From Winogradskyella eximia (GTDB taxonomy: Bacteria > Bacteroidota > Bacteroidia > Flavobacteriales > Flavobacteriaceae), in the NCBI RefSeq assembly GCF_003386165.1, contig NZ_QRDV01000001.1, positions 946,758 to 1,010,757 on the forward strand: a stretch of 64,000 bases of DNA, read 5' to 3'. Positions 53,512-62,830 of this stretch are shown here, one piece after another (positions within the stretch are counted from its first letter, which is position 1; each line of letters opens with the position of its first letter). The notes beneath the pieces are model-generated. The model was not told the DNA's origin and made no database searches. It saw only the letters and a program-made list of their open reading frames with translations. Both the position numbers and the translations under genes were made by a program.

Positions 53512-53600
53512 AATATAAATAGAAATTAGGTTGAGACTTTAGAGATCAGATTAATTAAATGTACTAAAGCCTAGCAACTAACAACTAACAAGGATTAAAA

Positions 53601-54857
53601 ATGGATTATCAAGATATAGAATTATTGCGTTTTACAACGGCAGGTAGTGTAGATGATGGAAAAAGTACATTAATTGGACGTTTGTTGTATGATAGTAAAT
53701 CAATTTTTCAAGACCAATTAGATGCCGTTGAGGAATCTAGTAAATCTAAGGGGTTCGATTATGTAGATTTATCCCTACTTACAGATGGTTTAAAATCAGA
53801 ACGTGAGCAAGGTATTACAATCGATGTGGCATATCGCTATTTTGCAACACCAAAGCGTAAATTTATCATTGCAGACACACCTGGTCATATACAGTATACC
53901 AGAAATATGGTGACAGGTGCATCTACGGCAAACCTTGCTATTATATTGATTGATGCGCGTAAAGGGATGTTGGAGCAAACGCATAGACATGCATTTATTG
54001 CGTCTTTATTACGTATTCCTCATGCTATCGTATGTGTTAACAAAATGGATCTGGTAGATTATAGTGAAGAAATTTATAATAATATCGTTTCAGATTTTAA
54101 GGCGTTTTCGTCTAAATTAGGGATTAACGATATTCAGTTTATTCCAATTTCAGCCTTAAATGGTGATAATGTGGTTAACCGTTCAGAGAAAATGGATTGG
54201 TATGGCGGAAGTACGTTGATGTACCATTTAGAAACCGTTCATATTTCAAGTGATCATAACTTGGTAGATTGTCGTTTTCCTATCCAGTCTGTAATTCGTC
54301 CTCATACTTTAGAAAATCAAGATTATAGAGGTTTTGCTGGTCGTATTGATGGTGGTGTTTTTAAGCCAGGTGACAAAGTAAAGTCATTACCTTCAGGTTT
54401 TGTGTCTACCATAAAAACTATTGAGCTTAATGGAGAACAAATTTCGGAAGCATTTGCACCGATGTCTGTAACCATGACACTAGAAGACGAAATAGACAAC
54501 AGTCGTGGAGATATGATTGTGCGCGAAAATAATGTGCCAGAAATAGGGCAAGATTTAGAGGTGTTAGTGACTTGGATGAGTACAACTCCTATACATGCAC
54601 GCACCAAAGTTGTAATTAAACATACCACTAACGAATCTATTGGTATGGTAAAAGAGTTAAAATATAAAATCGATATCAATACCTTACACCGCATTGAAAA
54701 TATAGATAAAGTGGAGATGAACGAGATTGCTCGATTGTCTATCCGAACCGCTAAACCAATGTTTTACGATGCGTATAAAAAGAATCGTCAAACAGGTAGT
54801 GTTATTATTATTGATGAGCAAACCAATGAAACCATTGGTGCTGGGATGATTATTTAA
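53601..54857 (+). CDS. cysN: Sulfate adenylyltransferase subunit 1 (GTPase)
   Basis: A 418-residue EF-Tu-like GTPase. G1 is GSVDDGKST (15-23), the switch I region is SEREQGITIDVAYRY, G3 is DTPGH and G4 is NKMD. Beta-barrel domains follow. It ends around IIDEQTNETIGAGMII, so it lacks the C-terminal APS kinase domain of NodQ-type fusions, which fits the separate cysC. It stimulates CysD. cysQ begins nine bases after its stop. Confidence 0.96.
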   Translation: MDYQDIELLRFTTAGSVDDGKSTLIGRLLYDSKSIFQDQLDAVEESSKSKGFDYVDLSLLTDGLKSEREQGITIDVAYRYFATPKRKFIIADTPGHIQYTRNMVTGASTANLAIILIDARKGMLEQTHRHAFIASLLRIPHAIVCVNKMDLVDYSEEIYNNIVSDFKAFSSKLGINDIQFIPISALNGDNVVNRSEKMDWYGGSTLMYHLETVHISSDHNLVDCRFPIQSVIRPHTLENQDYRGFAGRIDGGVFKPGDKVKSLPSGFVSTIKTIELNGEQISEAFAPMSVTMTLEDEIDNSRGDMIVRENNVPEIGQDLEVLVTWMSTTPIHARTKVVIKHTTNESIGMVKELKYKIDINTLHRIENIDKVEMNEIARLSIRTAKPMFYDAYKKNRQTGSVIIIDEQTNETIGAGMII

Positions 54858-54866
54858 TTATTTGAC

Positions 54867-55658
54867 ATGAATAAAAATTTAAAAACAGCAATAATTGCTG
54901 CTTTAGAGGCTGGAAAAGCAATTCTAGATATCTATCATTCCGATGATTTTCAGGTGGAAATTAAAGGCGATAATTCACCATTAACCAAAGCAGACGTAGC
55001 ATCGCACAATGTAATTATGTCGCACTTAAGTGCTACAGGCATTCCGGTGTTGTCAGAAGAAGGTAAATCTATTCCTTACAATGAAAGAAAGGATTGGGGT
55101 CAATTATGGATTGTAGATCCTATTGATGGTACCAAAGAGTTTATTAAACGCAACGGTGAGTTTACGGTAAACATTGCACTCATAGAAAACCAAAAAACAG
55201 TAATTGGTGTTATTTATGTACCTGTTTTAGGGGATCTTTATTTTTCAACTAGTGACAGCGGTGCATATAAAGTATCGGTGAATCTCGAAGATTATAATGT
55301 AGACACTTTAGTAAGTCAAGCTAGTAAATTACCTCTAGAAAGAGAAAATAAAACGTTTACTGTTGTAGCAAGCCGTTCTCACATGTCGCCTGAAACGGAA
55401 ACTTATGTTTCTGAGATGCGAGAAAAGCATGGTGATGTCAACTTAATTTCTAAAGGAAGCTCATTAAAATTGTGTATGGTTGCAGAAGGGCAAGCAGATT
55501 GTTACCCAAGGTTTGCACCAACCATGGAATGGGATACGGCTGCAGGTCAGGCCATTTGCGAACATGCAGGTTTTGAGGTGATAGACTGGAGTACAAAAGA
55601 GTGTATGTTGTATAATAGAAAGGAATTATTGAACAATTGGTTTTTGGTGAGAAAATAG
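54867..55658 (+). CDS. cysQ: 3'(2'),5'-bisphosphate nucleotidase
   Basis: A 263-residue lithium-sensitive phosphatase-fold protein. Metal-binding motifs are LSEEGK (about 66-71), DPIDGTKEF (about 87-95) and EWDTAAGQAIC near the C-terminus, as in CysQ. It removes PAP, the product of PAPS-using sulfotransferases or reductases, or returns PAPS to APS. Its presence next to cysC-cysD-cysN supports use of PAPS at this locus. About 130 bases and a promoter-like element separate it from the polysaccharide genes. Confidence 0.93.
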   Translation: MNKNLKTAIIAALEAGKAILDIYHSDDFQVEIKGDNSPLTKADVASHNVIMSHLSATGIPVLSEEGKSIPYNERKDWGQLWIVDPIDGTKEFIKRNGEFTVNIALIENQKTVIGVIYVPVLGDLYFSTSDSGAYKVSVNLEDYNVDTLVSQASKLPLERENKTFTVVASRSHMSPETETYVSEMREKHGDVNLISKGSSLKLCMVAEGQADCYPRFAPTMEWDTAAGQAICEHAGFEVIDWSTKECMLYNRKELLNNWFLVRK

Positions 55659-55715
55659 ACTCATTTTTGTTACTAAAATGTTAGTTTTAGAACATTAAAT
55701 TTTTGATATAACACA

Positions 55716-55744
55716 TTGATAGTCTATATGATTAGATATATTTA
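55716..55744 (+). promoter_or_regulatory. Candidate promoter for the polysaccharide genes
   Basis: TTG at 55716-55718, an 18-base gap and TATATTTA at 55737-55744 match the Bacteroidota pattern with one change (final G to A). It lies 45 bases before the GTG start of the flippase gene. Confidence 0.4.
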
Positions 55745-55789
55745 CACCGCAAAACTTTTTAGATTTCTAAATTTAATTTCAACCCAATC

Positions 55790-57229
55790 GTGCAGCAAAA
55801 GACATTAAAAAAACAAGTTATAGGTGGTATTGCTTGGCGTGGATCTGCGGATGTTATTCAGCAAGTCTTACAAATTGTGTTCACCATTGTTTTGGCAAGA
55901 CTATTAACCCGTGGTGATTTTGGATTAGTAGCTATGGCACTTATTGTAAATCGCTTTGTTAAAGCGATGACGAGTATTGGTTTTGGATCAGCTATTATAC
56001 AAAGTCAGGAGATTACAAAAGAGCAAATATCCGGCATTTTTTACATTCAATTGGCTCTCAATATAGTTCTAACTGCAGTCGTTTATTTTGGATCAGGTTT
56101 AGCTGCATCGTTCTTCGAAGAGCCTGATTTAGTGCCAATTATTCAAGTAATAGCATTTGTTATTTTTATACAAACGTTTCAGTTTCCAAATATTATATTG
56201 CGCAAGCGTATGGAGTTTAAAAGCTTTTCGATTGCAGAAATTGTTTCTATGGTGACATCTAATATAGCTGCTATTATAATGGCGCTTTATGGTTTTGGTG
56301 TTTGGTCCTTAGTGTGGAGATTAATTTTGCAACGATTAATTTATGGTGCTCTATCGTTTTACTATGGAAAATGGTTACCTGGAAAACCAGAATTTAGAGG
56401 TATAAAACCTTTATTTAATTTTGGTATAAATATGATGGGTGCACAAATGGTGTATTTTTTTGCGGAGAACATGATCGGTATGCTTACAGGAAGATTTCTC
56501 GGAAAGGAAGTTATGGGACTCTTTAATATAGCTTTTAATTTGGCTATTGTGCCAGCGAGTAAAATTCAATCCGTTTTAACATCAGTTTTAACACCAGGTT
56601 TTTCTAAAATACAATATCATGCAGAAAAATTTAGAGCGAACTATACGCTTGCTTTGGGCTATACATCATTAGTTTTTATACCCTTTATGGTGATGCTTAT
56701 GGCGATAAGTCAGAATTTGATTTTTACATTTTATGGTGAAAAATGGCAAGAGGCAGGGAGCTACTTAATGGTACTCTCTGTAGTTGGGTTATTGAGAGGG
56801 TTGTCTCATATTTTAAGAAGTGCTATAATATCTAAAGGAAAATCTAAAGTTATATTTGTGTCAACGATAGTAGAGGTAGTGTTCTCATTGCCAATCATGT
56901 ATATTTTAATGCAAGATTTAGGTATTTATGGTTTAATGATTGGCTATCTATTAGGTGCTTTATTTGGGTGGATTTATACGTCTATCTATTATAACAAAGC
57001 ACTAGAGCAAAAGAATGCAGCATTATCTACGATTAAGGACGCAGTATTAATTGCTATAATAGTATTTATTCCAGTGTATAGTATTAATTTCTTGGATATA
57101 AAGCCAGTAATTGGGTTAATAATACAACTGATCATAGGGTCTATTATTTTTGTAATTATATTGAGAAGTTTAAAAAGAGAACTGTTTGATAATATACTTA
57201 TTAAATTAAAGATCAAAAAAAACAAATAA
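55790..57229 (+). CDS. WzxC-type polysaccharide flippase
   Basis: A 479-residue membrane protein from a GTG start, with about 12-14 helices and the MOP-superfamily pattern of the WzxC/polysacc_synt_3 group. It begins TLKKQVIGGIAWRGSADVIQQ (first about 25 residues, with the family's WRG-like turn) and has LARLLTRGDFGLVAMA near 36-51 and QSVLTSVLTPGFSKIQ near 262-277. It is predicted to move lipid-linked oligosaccharide across the inner membrane. It is the first gene of a tight plus-strand group (gaps of 2-19 bases) that includes GNAT, deacetylase, glycosyltransferase and acyltransferase genes. Confidence 0.92.
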   Translation: MQQKTLKKQVIGGIAWRGSADVIQQVLQIVFTIVLARLLTRGDFGLVAMALIVNRFVKAMTSIGFGSAIIQSQEITKEQISGIFYIQLALNIVLTAVVYFGSGLAASFFEEPDLVPIIQVIAFVIFIQTFQFPNIILRKRMEFKSFSIAEIVSMVTSNIAAIIMALYGFGVWSLVWRLILQRLIYGALSFYYGKWLPGKPEFRGIKPLFNFGINMMGAQMVYFFAENMIGMLTGRFLGKEVMGLFNIAFNLAIVPASKIQSVLTSVLTPGFSKIQYHAEKFRANYTLALGYTSLVFIPFMVMLMAISQNLIFTFYGEKWQEAGSYLMVLSVVGLLRGLSHILRSAIISKGKSKVIFVSTIVEVVFSLPIMYILMQDLGIYGLMIGYLLGALFGWIYTSIYYNKALEQKNAALSTIKDAVLIAIIVFIPVYSINFLDIKPVIGLIIQLIIGSIIFVIILRSLKRELFDNILIKLKIKKNK

Positions 57230-57248
57230 TTTTATAAGTTAATACTAT

Positions 57249-58238
57249 ATGCATCAAGTAACACTACTAGATAAAACATCCAAAACTGAAGTTAATCAAT
57301 GTCTAGATTTATTAGAAGGTAGTTTTGGTAAGGGCTTGGATTATTACCAATGGAAACACAATGTAACTCAAGAATATGGTATTGAGGAATATACATTTTG
57401 TGTTTTTAATGATAACTTATGTATTGCTACATTGCAAATTATTGTAAATGAAATGATTATTATGGGAAAGCCTTGTCGCTTTGCACTGCTGTCAGATGGT
57501 GCTACTCATAATGATTATAGGCGGTTAGGCTTGTTTGAAAAGTTACTCAGTCATGTAAATGAATTTTGTACTAGTAGAGATGTTTCATTTATTTACGGAA
57601 CAGGAAATGATAAGTCTAGGAAAGCCTTTTATAAATTAGGTTTTGAGGATTTTTTTTCGTCTACTAAAGCTTCTAAAAGAATACGGTATAATCACCCATT
57701 AATGAAAGGTTATAACTTGTTTTTAAATGTATTTGGTAAACTTGCCATAAAACAAAAAGATAACATCAAGGAAATAGCTATTGAAGATTATGCTAAGTTT
57801 TATACGAATCAAAAAAATAAATATGCAATAACTTGCGAGAAATCTCAAGCATATTTAAAATGGAGATTAGATGATACCACTGGGAGTTATAAGATATATG
57901 GAGCTTTCGATGCACATAAAAAAATACAGGCAGTAATGGTTGTTAAAAGGTCTAATAACATGCTTTATATTGTTGATGCGATCTACAATCAGGAAATGAA
58001 GTACCTTAATCAATTACTAAAATACACCTCTGACTTAGCTACTCTAAATAAAAACATTATAAAGATAAATAGCATTCATAATAACTTTAAAGGTATTAAA
58101 AAAATGCTTGAAGATAACAATTACAAAATATCTAAAGCGGGCTCAAGTACATTGTTGTATATCATAAATACAGATTTTAAAATACCTTATTCAGAATTAG
58201 AAAATATGCATTACATGCGAATAGATAAAAACGAATAG
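57249..58238 (+). CDS. GNAT-family acetyltransferase
   Basis: A 329-residue protein. The N-terminal half contains the GNAT pattern: LLSDGATHNDYRRLGLFEKL (about 78-97) as the acetyl-CoA-binding loop (RRLGLF) and FIYGTGNDKSRKAFYKLGFE, a motif that ends many GNAT domains. The C-terminal half has a second, degenerate acyltransferase-like repeat. In polysaccharide loci such proteins may N- or O-acylate sugars or amino-acid branches. It sits between the flippase and the polysaccharide deacetylase. Confidence 0.8.
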   Translation: MHQVTLLDKTSKTEVNQCLDLLEGSFGKGLDYYQWKHNVTQEYGIEEYTFCVFNDNLCIATLQIIVNEMIIMGKPCRFALLSDGATHNDYRRLGLFEKLLSHVNEFCTSRDVSFIYGTGNDKSRKAFYKLGFEDFFSSTKASKRIRYNHPLMKGYNLFLNVFGKLAIKQKDNIKEIAIEDYAKFYTNQKNKYAITCEKSQAYLKWRLDDTTGSYKIYGAFDAHKKIQAVMVVKRSNNMLYIVDAIYNQEMKYLNQLLKYTSDLATLNKNIIKINSIHNNFKGIKKMLEDNNYKISKAGSSTLLYIINTDFKIPYSELENMHYMRIDKNE

Positions 58239-58242
58239 TAGC

Positions 58243-59226
58243 ATGAATTCAAATATATATTTAAGTATAACAATTGATACCGAATGCGACAAAGGCGCAA
58301 AATGGAAAGTGAAGCAACCCATGTCATTTCATAACATGTACAATGGCGTGGTTAATCGATTACAGCCGTTATTTGATAAATATAATGTAAAAGCAACCTA
58401 CCTTTTAAGTCCCGAAATTATAAGGGATGAAAGATCTGTAGAAATATTAAAAAAATTTGACAGCAAAGTGGAACTCGGAACTCATTTGCATGCAGAGTTT
58501 ATAGAGCCACAAGCCAATTTTACGTCTGACACTACTAAAGAATTTCAAAGTAATTTTGACCCAGAAATTGAAAAGGCTAAGCTTGTAAATTTAACCAATT
58601 TGTTTATTGAAACATTTGGTTATCGGCCACTTTCTTTTAGAGCTGGTCGTTTTGGAATTAGTAAGTACTCTTTAAAATTTTTGCAAGACTTAGGATATTT
58701 AGTAGATAGCTCTGTAACTCCAGATTTTACAATAAAAAATAAAGAAAGTAAACAGGTGATTAATTTCTTTGGAGCACCTTACCAACCTTATTTTCCGTCT
58801 GAAAAAGATTTTCGACGTCACGGTAAATTAAGTATTTTACAAGTTCCTGTCACGGTAGTTCATAAGAGAGTATTGAATGTTCCTTTGTGGATTAAAAGAG
58901 GTATAATGGTAGATAAATCTTACCAACATATTATCTTTAATTATTTAACGCAATTTTCTAAACCAAGATGGTTAAGACCTACGTATGCAGACATAGATCA
59001 AATGAAAAGCATTACAAATGATATGGTAAAACAAGCAAAAGGAAGTGATGTCTTTTTATGTATGATGTTCCATAGTAATGAATTTGAAGTGGGTATGAGT
59101 CCTTATAGTTTAAATGAAGCAGCTGTAGATAAAATCTTAGATAGGTTAGATGCTTATTTAAGTTGGGTAACCTCTAAAGATAACTTTTCGTCATTAGGTC
59201 TTTCAGAAATTAAAACCAAGTTTTAA
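58243..59226 (+). CDS. Polysaccharide deacetylase-family protein
   Basis: A 327-residue NodB-like protein without a signal peptide. The family's metal and catalytic positions can be located: Asp12 in ITIDTECDKG as the general base, His81 and His83 in ELGTHLHAEF, and FRAGRFGIS near 152-160. Such cytosolic members in exopolysaccharide loci may remove acetyl or formyl groups from nucleotide- or lipid-linked sugars. Substrate not known. Two bases separate it from the glycosyltransferase gene. Confidence 0.85.
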   Translation: MNSNIYLSITIDTECDKGAKWKVKQPMSFHNMYNGVVNRLQPLFDKYNVKATYLLSPEIIRDERSVEILKKFDSKVELGTHLHAEFIEPQANFTSDTTKEFQSNFDPEIEKAKLVNLTNLFIETFGYRPLSFRAGRFGISKYSLKFLQDLGYLVDSSVTPDFTIKNKESKQVINFFGAPYQPYFPSEKDFRRHGKLSILQVPVTVVHKRVLNVPLWIKRGIMVDKSYQHIIFNYLTQFSKPRWLRPTYADIDQMKSITNDMVKQAKGSDVFLCMMFHSNEFEVGMSPYSLNEAAVDKILDRLDAYLSWVTSKDNFSSLGLSEIKTKF

Positions 59227-59228
59227 GA

Positions 59229-60380
59229 ATGGTTAATGTAGGTGTTCTAACAAGTAATCATTACCCTCGTTTAGGTGGTATGGAAATAGCTGTGCATAAT
59301 CTTGTGAAAAATATGCAATCAATGGAAGGAGTTTCGGCAGCGGTTGCCTGCAGTACAATGCCAGAAGTGCCTAAAACGTTTCAGTATCCTTATCCGTGTT
59401 ATAGATCAAAAAGTTTTTCTGTTTTTACTCCGTTTCTTTTTGAGCGAAATCAGTTAAAAATGATAAAAGAAAATAATATTAATGTTTTGCATGGACCAAT
59501 GCTTCATGGAGGGGGTTTTGAAGCTGTAAAACTTTCCAAGAAGCTAAATATTCCTGCAGTTGTACATTCCAGAGGTTCAGATGTTCAATTGGTGAAAGAA
59601 ATTGGTTATGGAGCGCAGTTAGAAGCAGGCAGCCTTGCTAAGCTCAAACAGGCAATTAAATACTCTAATCAAATAATTGCAGTAAGTGAAATTAATAAAG
59701 AAAACTTGTTAGAGTTAGGAGCAGATATAGGTAAAATATCTGTGATACCTAATGGTATTCTAATTAATGAGATTAATAATATACCTTATCAAGATTTTAG
59801 GACTAAATATGGTCTGTCTCAAGACGATTTTGTAATTATTACAGTAGGTAGAAATAGACCAGTGAAACGAATGGAATTGTTGTTTGAGGCGTTAGAAAAG
59901 CTCAAAGATTACAAAAACATAAAATGTCTGTGTGTAGGGCCAAAAGAGAACTTGACTACATTAGCCTCAAAATACAATGTTTTAGATAAGTTAGTTTTAA
60001 CAGGCAAAATACCAAAAGAATCTAACTTTAATATAATGCAGCCTTATGCAGAACTAATAAATACATTTAGAAGTGCAAATCTATATATATCCACATCTTA
60101 TGTGGAATCTTTTGGCAATGCAGCTGCAGAAGCTTTAGCATGTGGTATTCCAATTGTTGTAGGACAAAAGCATGGAGTCAGAGATGTGGTACTAGAAGGA
60201 GAAACGGGTTGGGTTATGCCAAAAGAAACTCCAGCGTCCTTAGCAGAACTTATTATTGGTTTGTATGAGAAACGTCAATCACTTTCAGAAAAAACAGAAA
60301 TAATTAAAGCTTCAGTATCACATTTAACATGGCGAAATGTGGCGCAACAAACAGTTGAGGTTTATAAAAAGATGTTTTAA
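59229..60380 (+). CDS. GT4-family glycosyltransferase
   Basis: A 383-residue GT-B-fold enzyme. The N-terminal domain has YPRLGGMEIAVHNL (about 12-25) and the acceptor-side VVHSRGSD. The C-terminal domain has VISVIPNGI, VGRNRPVKRMELL, and the donor-binding YVESFGNAAAEALACGIPIV (about 293-312), whose two Glu residues flank the sugar nucleotide. It transfers a sugar from a nucleotide donor to the growing repeat unit. Donor and acceptor cannot be read from sequence. The next gene, MBOAT, starts two bases later. Confidence 0.93.
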   Translation: MVNVGVLTSNHYPRLGGMEIAVHNLVKNMQSMEGVSAAVACSTMPEVPKTFQYPYPCYRSKSFSVFTPFLFERNQLKMIKENNINVLHGPMLHGGGFEAVKLSKKLNIPAVVHSRGSDVQLVKEIGYGAQLEAGSLAKLKQAIKYSNQIIAVSEINKENLLELGADIGKISVIPNGILINEINNIPYQDFRTKYGLSQDDFVIITVGRNRPVKRMELLFEALEKLKDYKNIKCLCVGPKENLTTLASKYNVLDKLVLTGKIPKESNFNIMQPYAELINTFRSANLYISTSYVESFGNAAAEALACGIPIVVGQKHGVRDVVLEGETGWVMPKETPASLAELIIGLYEKRQSLSEKTEIIKASVSHLTWRNVAQQTVEVYKKMF

Positions 60381-60382
60381 TT

Positions 60383-61813
60383 ATGCTATTTAACTCATTT
60401 GAATATTTAATATTTCTTCCAACGGTTTTTCTGTTGTACTGGTTTGTTTTCAATAAACATTTAAAACTTCAAAATTTATTTTTGCTGGTTATAAGTTATG
60501 TTTTTTATGGCTGGTGGGATTGGCGATTTCTTGCACTTATAGCGTTTAGTTCATTTGTAGATTATAATATTGGTTTGCGATTAGATAGAACCCAAGAGCA
60601 AAGAAAACGGAAGCTATTATTGTATATAAGTATGCTCGTTAACTTAGGTTTTTTAGGATATTTTAAATACTATAATTTCTTTATCGATAATTTTAAGCTG
60701 GCTTTTGAGTCAATTGGTATTAACATGCATTTGTCTTCGCTTCAGATTATTCTACCAGTAGGAATCAGTTTTTACACGTTTCAAACCATGAGTTACACTA
60801 TTGATGTGTATCGAAAAAAATTAGAGCCTACAAAGAATGTTATTGAGTTTTTTGCTTATGTAAGCTTTTTTCCACAATTAGTAGCAGGTCCAATTGAGCG
60901 CGCAAAAAATTTATTACCACAATTTAAGGTTAAAAGAAAGTTCTCCTATGATTTAGCTTCAGACGGAATGCGCCAAATTCTTTGGGGATTATTTAAAAAG
61001 ATGGTTATAGCAGATAATTGTGCGGTTTATGTCAATCAAATTTTTGATGCACCTCAAGATTATAATAGTCCTACTTTAATATTAGGAGCTGTGTTATTTG
61101 CATTTCAAATTTATGGTGATTTTTCTGGATATTCCGATATCGCTATAGGAACTGCTAAATTATTTGGTTTTAATTTAATGCAAAACTTTGCGACTCCATA
61201 TTTTTCTAGAGATATTGCTGAGTTTTGGAGACGTTGGCATATTTCTTTATCTACTTGGTTTAGAGATTACGTTTATATTCCCTTAGGAGGAAGCAAAGGA
61301 GGTAAATGGATGAAAGTCCGCAATACATTTATAATATTCTTGGTGAGTGGATTTTGGCATGGTGCCAATTGGACATTCATTGTTTGGGGATTTTTAAATG
61401 CATTATTTTTTCTGCCATTACTATTAACTAATAATAATAGAAATCATATTGATGTTGTTGCTTCAAATAAAATGTTGCCAAGTATAAAAGAGATTTTTCA
61501 AATAGGTGTCACTTTTGTATTAACATGTTTTGCATGGATATTTTTTAGGGCTAAAAATATGTCGAGTGCATTAAATTATTTACAAGAGATTGGTACATTT
61601 CAATCTTCAGAGGCAATCTTGCCAGTTAAAGTACTATTAGTTATAGCGCTAATGGTTTTATTAGAATGGGGACATAGAGAAAGAAGCTTTGCATTGCAGT
61701 ATTCTCCATCAGATTCTGTTATTAAAATGAGAATGATATATGCTATAGTCGCTTTTTTAATACTAACTTTTGGTAATTTTGAATTAACCGAATTTATTTA
61801 TTTTGACTTCTAA
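60383..61813 (+). CDS. MBOAT-family O-acyltransferase, copy 1
   Basis: A 476-residue membrane protein with about 10-12 helices. The conserved MBOAT region carries His286 (RRWHISLSTWFRDY) and the catalytic-type His326 in SGFWHGANW, as in AlgI-like proteins. FFPQLVAGPIERA (162-174) is another signature. It would move acyl groups, usually acetyl, across the membrane to a polysaccharide, working with the SGNH-like protein directly downstream (zero gap), in the manner of AlgI with AlgJ/AlgX. The first ~1170 bases recur at 62829-64000 with only two differences seen. Confidence 0.93.
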   Translation: MLFNSFEYLIFLPTVFLLYWFVFNKHLKLQNLFLLVISYVFYGWWDWRFLALIAFSSFVDYNIGLRLDRTQEQRKRKLLLYISMLVNLGFLGYFKYYNFFIDNFKLAFESIGINMHLSSLQIILPVGISFYTFQTMSYTIDVYRKKLEPTKNVIEFFAYVSFFPQLVAGPIERAKNLLPQFKVKRKFSYDLASDGMRQILWGLFKKMVIADNCAVYVNQIFDAPQDYNSPTLILGAVLFAFQIYGDFSGYSDIAIGTAKLFGFNLMQNFATPYFSRDIAEFWRRWHISLSTWFRDYVYIPLGGSKGGKWMKVRNTFIIFLVSGFWHGANWTFIVWGFLNALFFLPLLLTNNNRNHIDVVASNKMLPSIKEIFQIGVTFVLTCFAWIFFRAKNMSSALNYLQEIGTFQSSEAILPVKVLLVIALMVLLEWGHRERSFALQYSPSDSVIKMRMIYAIVAFLILTFGNFELTEFIYFDF

Positions 61814-62725
61814 ATGAGAAAATTTCTAAAAAAAATAAGTCTTTATGGTTTTGTATTGGTTTTCGGATTTTATTTAGGGGCCTATTTACTATCTATATAT
61901 GTTTCATCTAGAGATTTTGATAATTCAAATACAAAAAATAGTGTAAATATATTTCCTAAAAAAGAGAGCTATGACTTTGCATTTATGGGAATTTCTCATG
62001 CCAGGATTTACTCAAGAGGAAGTAATTATAAAATACTTCAGAATCTACTAGATAGTTCAATTCTAAATTTAGCAAAAGGAGGTGGTAAGTGTGGTTTAAA
62101 TGATCAAGTCTTTTATCTTAAATATTACATAGACAAGGATGTTGATATTACAAATGTGATTCTAGTACTATCACCAACCTTATTTCTAACTAGTCACTTA
62201 GATTCTGCCACGAATACTTTTAATGATGAACCTTTAGATTTTGATTTTTATATGAGATACCTCACTTACGAGGCTCCTAATAAGTATAAGCGACTTTTTA
62301 ATTTTGTTAAAACTAAATATAATACTAAAACTTGGATAACTCTGAAGCCAATTTCTGATTCTAGAAAGACGAAGATAATAGACTCAATAGATCATCTTAA
62401 ATTAAAAAAAATGTTTAAGTTATATTATCCAAACGGATTTGATGGTATAAATCAAAATGAAAAAACTTTAATGCGTTTAAAAAATCTCTGTGATCAAAAT
62501 AAAATAAACTTAAAAATTATAATTCCACCTGCTTTATTTGGTGAATGGCCAGGACATGATTTGTTAAAAAATAGCCTATTAAAAAATCGGTTTGTAGAAG
62601 AAGTAGATTTTTACGATTTTTCTAATATGATAAAGGAAAAAAAATATTATTATGATGAACATCATCTAAATTCAGACGGAATAGAGTATTTTTTTAAAAA
62701 TATTTCAGAAAAAATAAATAACTAG
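61814..62725 (+). CDS. SGNH-like protein partner of the acyltransferase
   Basis: A 303-residue protein with one N-terminal transmembrane helix (about 10-30) and a periplasmic domain. FMGISHARIY (57-66) resembles the GxSH-type start of SGNH hydrolases of the AlgJ/AlgX/DltD kind. KGGGKCGLNDQ (about 88-98) fits the second block. DEHHLNSDG at 281-289 supplies a DxxH-type Asp281/His284 pair. It starts one base after the MBOAT stop, so it most likely completes O-acylation of the polysaccharide outside the membrane. Overall similarity to named families is low. Confidence 0.75.
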   Translation: MRKFLKKISLYGFVLVFGFYLGAYLLSIYVSSRDFDNSNTKNSVNIFPKKESYDFAFMGISHARIYSRGSNYKILQNLLDSSILNLAKGGGKCGLNDQVFYLKYYIDKDVDITNVILVLSPTLFLTSHLDSATNTFNDEPLDFDFYMRYLTYEAPNKYKRLFNFVKTKYNTKTWITLKPISDSRKTKIIDSIDHLKLKKMFKLYYPNGFDGINQNEKTLMRLKNLCDQNKINLKIIIPPALFGEWPGHDLLKNSLLKNRFVEEVDFYDFSNMIKEKKYYYDEHHLNSDGIEYFFKNISEKINN

Positions 62726-62731
62726 TTATTT

Positions 62732-62791
62732 ATGAAATTAGACATATTTGATAAACCCACTTTTGCAAAAGATACCGCAATACAATTGTAA
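62732..62791 (+). pseudogene. Short 19-codon frame between SGNH-like gene and MBOAT copy 2
   Basis: ATG at 62732 begins a 19-residue frame (MKLDIFDKPTFAKDTAIQL) closed by TAA at 62789. Too short for a confident gene; it may be the left end of a gene cut by the event that placed the second MBOAT copy here. Not recognised. Confidence 0.3.
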
Positions 62792-62830
62792 TGTTGAGTG
62801 CTTGGTTTCATTCCAAAAAAATAATTAGTT

